From contig CAXNAA020000299.1 in the NCBI GenBank assembly GCA_964200075.2, positions 1-22,925 on the forward strand: DNA of 22,925 nucleotides, given 5' to 3'. The position numbers and the translations under genes are program-made. The notes below the pieces were generated by a model that had not been told where the DNA came from, made no database searches, and saw only the letters and a program-made list of their open reading frames with translations. This DNA is from Sphacelaria rigidula. Taxonomy: Eukaryota; Phaeophyceae; Sphacelariales. Shown here piece after piece: positions 19,616-22,925 of the stretch (its first letter is position 1; each line of letters begins with the position of its first letter).

Positions 19616-20344
19616 CCCTTAGACAGCGACCGCCTCGCAGGTGGACTGAAATAGACTACGCCGCATTTGGGTTTCAAACAGTCTTTTGTCGCTGCACAAA
19701 ATGCCTCATTTCATGGTCATGTGGATGCTGGGTATCTATACAAAAAACAGTTCCGAATATCCCCTGTTTTGACTATGCAGTCTCTCTAGTGCGCAGAGTC
19801 AGTATCTGTGCGGTATGTCTTCTCTGGATACAACGGCAAGAAACAGTCAGCGTGCCATCGCTCTCCACGGAACATAATTTATTGTATGCTGCTAATGCCT
19901 CTGCTTAGTGCTCCGCAACAGAACTGCAGACAGTGTGAAGCTATGCTGGCAACACATCAGGCGTCAGACAGGCGGCACATATCACGAGCAGAGTACGAAA
20001 CACGTTATTTGTGCCCATGCCATTCATGATTGAATTGCCATGACCAAAATGAGAAATACCGCTACCTGTAGACAGCCGAGTAGTCCCACCTGTACAGTAG
20101 AGTAACTACGTGCTCATTTCATTTCGACGGCTGTGATTGGTCAGAGTGGTCATTCCGCGTCTCTCGGGTCTCGTTTTCGGCTTGGAATCTCCGGCTGGAA
20201 ACTTTGAGACACACATGGTTGACTTGGTGAGTTTCCTCGTTACTTCACGGACAAAACGCCTCCCCCTGGCAACTGGAAACCCCGGGATGTCTCCGGACTG
20301 TTAGCCTGTAAAACTGTTCCGAGGCGACGCTCAATGTCTAAGGG
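19616..20344. mobile_element. 729-bp TTAA element sharing its left TTAA with the 99-bp element
   Basis: It starts CCCTTAGACAGCGACCGCC (19616) and its right end reads, in reverse complement, CCCTTAGACATTGAGCGTCG. Ten terminal bases are identical, and the next block GCGACCGCCTCG matches GCGTCGCCTCG after a short gap. Flanks are TTAA (19612-19615) and TTAC (20345-20348, one base off). No transposase-like frame is present. The termini belong to the same family as the 99-bp element and differ from those of the 1029-bp family beyond the shared CCCTT. Confidence 0.7.
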
Positions 20345-21418
20345 TTACCGTCCGGGCAACTCCGGGGCGAGTTTTTCGTCAAGCATTCGTCACGTTTTTA
20401 TAACCGATACATGAGCTTTTTAGCTTTTCGCGATGGCCATTCCAATAGTATCGAGGGTTGTGGCCGGTAGAATCGAAACAACTATATTGCATGGTACAGT
20501 TGCAAGTATTGTCCACCGATGGGTAGGTGCGGGTGTTCGCGTGTGTCGAGCTCGTTGGCTCCATCGTGTCTCCCTCTCTCCGGAGGTAGAGGGGAACTGC
20601 TGTGGCGTAAAAAACAGATGGAAAACATGATCTCACATCCATGGCAACTCCTCGCTACGAAGGAGTAAGATTGCAGTACCACAACAGTACAGACAGAATA
20701 GTAGCGTACAGTACGGCGCTCCATCACAGTACGGTGCGGTGCTGCTGCACGGTACGGTGCCATCTACTCTGCCTGCTGGTCGTAGCCGGGGGGTTCAAAC
20801 ATGACCATGACATGAGCTCACGATGAACATGGAACTGGCACAAATCACGATACGATGTGCACCAAGCTCTGCACGACGACACCTTGGTTCCCAGTCGGTA
20901 GACGATGGGTCCTATGATACTGTTGTCTGTTATTACACAAGACGTAGATAAGCTCCATCTGCAATCGCCACAATGAGGCGCCCAAAACATGCAGCAACCT
21001 GAGGTAAGGTATCATACTGATGTGCGATGGGTGAACGCAACGATAGGTGTACAAGAATGTCGCCAGTGGTCTGGAAGGAACTAAGAGCTACCACACTGCA
21101 CCAGCATCAATGTGCACACGTGATCCGTCTGTGCTGTCATGTAGATACACTTCATACAACAGTGCCGACTGGCTGCATTCAAGTCCAGCTCGCACACTGC
21201 AAACAGCTGAAATCAGTACGACTGTAGCACGACCACGATAACAACGACATGACGATCTGGCTTTCCCTGCACCTACGTTGCCTGTCCGCTATCTACTCAG
21301 ACGACATACCTACGAGCTAAACACTGGCGCGGCTGGCTTTTGTTCATGCCGTGAGTTGGACCGTTTGTAGCGTACGCACTATGGTGTATCATGTTGTCAT
21401 CCGTGTTTCAGGACGCAC
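20345..21418. other. Region between the TTAA elements and the plastid-targeted exon
   Basis: If the exon at 21419-21577 belongs to a live gene, this is intron 1 or contains later exons. I cannot identify them. A minus-strand segment after an acceptor-like gatttcag (about 21213) stays open for about 40 codons but is Cys-rich and unrecognised. A GTAC-rich simple tract lies at 20671-20763. Confidence 0.35.
20671..20763. repeat. CAGTACGGTGC-rich simple-sequence tract
   Basis: Units like cagtac, acagtacgg and cggtacggtgcc recur irregularly. Compared with 18607-18722 it reads in the reverse orientation. The similarity is in word composition, not in a clean alignment. Confidence 0.5.
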
Positions 21419-21577
21419 CTTTGCTGACTCCTGGTCCACCATTGTGTTGATACGCTCCGCTGCACGGGTCGTGCTGGTGGCACGAGCTGCCGATTTAGAC
21501 AGAGGTACCGTCGCCACAAAGCCGTGGGCACATCCCACCATGGCGAGCACGGCAATGGCAGAGCATGTAGTCTTCAT
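21419..21577 (-). CDS. First exon of a second plastid-targeted protein (partial)
   Basis: An ATG at 21577 opens 53 codons that end at AAG before a donor gtgcgt (21418-21413). The start MKTTCSAIAVLAMVGCAHG is a textbook short signal peptide. It is followed by FVATVP, an ASAFAP-type motif with the required Phe, then a Ser/Thr/Ala/Arg-rich, acid-free stretch (SKSAARATSTTRAA) as in heterokont transit peptides. The exon closes with ERINTMVDQESAK. The mature protein is unknown because no following exon could be identified. Either a long intron follows or the gene is truncated. The lead is the same kind as that of the ThiD-ThiE protein. Confidence 0.55.
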
Positions 21578-22050
21578 GACGTTGTAGCGCTGAAAGTATG
21601 TGAGAGTACTCGCTAGGTGAAGGGTATGTACAGTATGTCATACCGTTTGGTGAAGGTGCTCGTAGTGCATGACTCTGAGTTAGAGAATTTGGGGGGAATT
21701 ACAAAGATTTCACACGCCGCACAGATCATGATCAGTCTGAAGATTATTTCCTCTCAGTATACTGGTCCGGATTACGATCCGGATATTAATTGGCGCCCTT
21801 TTTCCATGTTTGCTCCCTACAGCGCCAGACGCCGAGCACGCTGAGTAGCGCAAAGGTTACGCTTTGGCTTTTCTGACTCCGTAGTCACATACATCGTGTT
21901 TTTTTAACCAACGGATCTGAAGGTCATCTTTGATAAGTTATTTGGTACAGTAGATCATGATCTGTCCGACAGGTGAAATATTTCAAGGACAGGTCGAGTA
22001 GAGTATGTACTTTAGAATACTCAGGTAAACTACCCGAGTAATTACTCTCC
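21578..22050. other. Upstream flank of the plastid-targeted exon, no gene seen
   Basis: This is the presumed promoter side of the minus-strand exon. I see no TATA box. A plus-strand 75-codon frame at 21617-21841 contains SSQYTGPDYDPDINWRPFSM and is unrecognised; it is probably fortuitous. Confidence 0.35.
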
Positions 22051-22130
22051 TCAAATTTTGGGTAGATTGGGTACGGCCTCAACACTAGACTCAAATTTTG
22101 AGTAGATCGGGTAAGGCCTCAAATACTCAT
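22051..22130. repeat. 40-bp tandem repeat, two units
   Basis: Units start tcaaattttg at 22051 and 22091 and share gtagat.gggta.ggcctcaa, then diverge. The flanks carry related gggtaagtactc and ctcaggtaaac words, so the array may once have been longer. Confidence 0.75.
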
Positions 22131-22391
22131 TTTTTGGGTAAGTACTCTAAGTAAAACTTGAGTTTTTTTTTTGTCGCACTTTGAACCCCTCCCCTTCCTC
22201 GGGACGAGTCCGTGGTCTCAGGGGATCATCCCATCTCTCCCCCGGTACACGCCTTGCATTTTGGCCTCGCAGATTGGGTCAGCACTCCCGCACCGCGTCA
22301 ACTCACGTCAAACAAACTCAGCCGACTACTTTGCTTATCCACGTTCTCACGCTTTCCACGGTGGAAATCAGATAATATTACGACGAAAAAA

Positions 22392-22465
22392 CCCAGCGCA
22401 TCGGGACTCGAACCCTCGTTCTCTCAACCCTAATGGCGACAGCCGGATCATTACACCACTGGGGT
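22392..22465 (-). pseudogene. Degenerate tRNA-like segment (tRNA pseudogene or SINE head)
   Basis: On the minus strand 74 nt contain an A box (tggtgtaatga) and a perfect B box (ggttcgagtcc) at tRNA spacing. A loop ctgtcgc would carry anticodon GTC (Asp). A run of six T, a Pol III terminator, follows at once (22391-22386). The anticodon stem does not pair, the T stem has only three pairs and the acceptor stem needs a bulge, so it is not a working tRNA. It may be the head of a tRNA-derived SINE. Confidence 0.55.
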
Positions 22466-22680
22466 GCGGCGGTGCCATTATAGAGTATTACATACTCGGC
22501 AAGGTATCATTGTTAAAATTAGTGACTCTGTACGGGCCACGCATCGAACTCCTTCGTGGCAGATCCAGCGGTGGAAACAGTGTGAAAGACGCGGTCTTCA
22601 ATTGCCCAACACAGCGGTGTCTCCGGGTGGCATGGCTCTAGACTAGGATGGTGTCGGGGGGGTGGGGGAACGGTGAACTA

Positions 22681-22725
22681 CTGTATTTATTTAGACAGGT
22701 AATGTAACCACTGAGCTACAACGAC
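22681..22725 (-). pseudogene. Second tRNA-like 5' half
   Basis: The minus strand reads gtcgttgtagctcagtgg and ttacattacctgtctaa. That is an acceptor-like 7-mer, a perfect A box and a ctgtcta loop placing GTC at the anticodon position. No B box follows at the right distance, so only a 5' half is present. Confidence 0.4.
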
Positions 22726-22854
22726 GTCAATTTGCACTTCGCTTCGGTTCTCTGCTTCATCAGCCAGTCATTCATTACCTAGGGGGCTGCGCAAAGCAGA
22801 TTTCTGGGCACGTAGGACCCAACATCGAAATTGAAAATTCGAGTTCTTGAGGGG

Positions 22855-22925
22855 AGGGGGTGGAGGGGGGGGAGGGGGGGTACTCATTTGTTGCTTGCCT
22901 TCGTCGTTTGACCATTGACCACGCA
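22855..22925 (+). repeat. Left edge of a dispersed repeat also found in intron 2 of the ThiD-ThiE gene
   Basis: G-rich sequence leads into tactcatttgttgcttgcc and tttgaccattgaccacgca, cut off by the window end. The matching segment at 6604-6672 reads tgctcatctgttgcttgc and tctgaccattggccacgca, also after a G run. Confidence 0.65.

Noticed and set aside
22207-22230. CTGAGA-like bases (minus strand) suggesting a TPP riboswitch
   Set aside because: They lack the partner ACCTGATC-type core, lie far from the thiamine gene and are not in a plausible transcript of it.
22171-22641. A 156-codon plus-strand frame
   Set aside because: It is antisense to the tRNA-like segment, and phrases like DSNPRS are the typical artefact of translating tRNA complements.

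Overview
The window looks like nuclear DNA of a photosynthetic stramenopile, most probably a brown alga (Phaeophyceae). I infer this from three things. One clear gene is split by long GT-AG introns (331 to 1434 bp). Two separate reading frames start with the bipartite plastid presequence of red-derived secondary plastids, a signal peptide followed by an ASAFAP-like Phe motif. The surroundings are gene-poor and full of non-autonomous DNA transposons, minisatellites and simple repeats. Nothing here looks bacterial: no operons, no Shine-Dalgarno-led genes, no CRISPR.

The only complete gene lies on the minus strand at 3121-8176. It has five exons and encodes a plastid-targeted bifunctional thiamine-biosynthesis enzyme: an N-terminal ThiD-type HMP/HMP-P kinase fused to a C-terminal ThiE-type thiamine-phosphate synthase, the layout of plant TH1. 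All four introns obey GT-AG and join in frame to give 668 codons. Exon 3 carries a 132-nt in-frame insert that may be an unannotated fifth intron. Intron 4 contains, on the opposite strand, a decayed exon of an EngB/Era-like GTPase.

Layout: 1-903 is the right part of a piggyBac-like (TTAA-targeting) non-autonomous element. 904-3120 is intergenic with weak relics. 3121-8176 is the thiamine gene. 8177-13100 is intergenic with tandem repeats and retroposon tails. 13101-13318 is a decayed lipase-like exon resembling GPI inositol-deacylase. 14722-15750 is a full-length copy of the element seen at 1-903. 17009-19230 is minisatellite-rich. 19513-20344 holds two further TTAA elements placed head to tail on a shared TTAA. 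21419-21577 (minus) is the first exon of a second plastid-targeted protein whose remaining exons I cannot identify. 22051-22925 has a tandem repeat, two degenerate tRNA-like segments and the edge of a repeat that also occurs in intron 2 of the thiamine gene.

The thiamine gene is the functional core. It would convert hydroxymethylpyrimidine (phosphate) to its diphosphate and couple that to thiazole phosphate in the plastid. Most of the rest reads as transposon deposits and gene debris. The most interesting non-gene signals are the two TTAA-element families and the captured or broken gene fragments.
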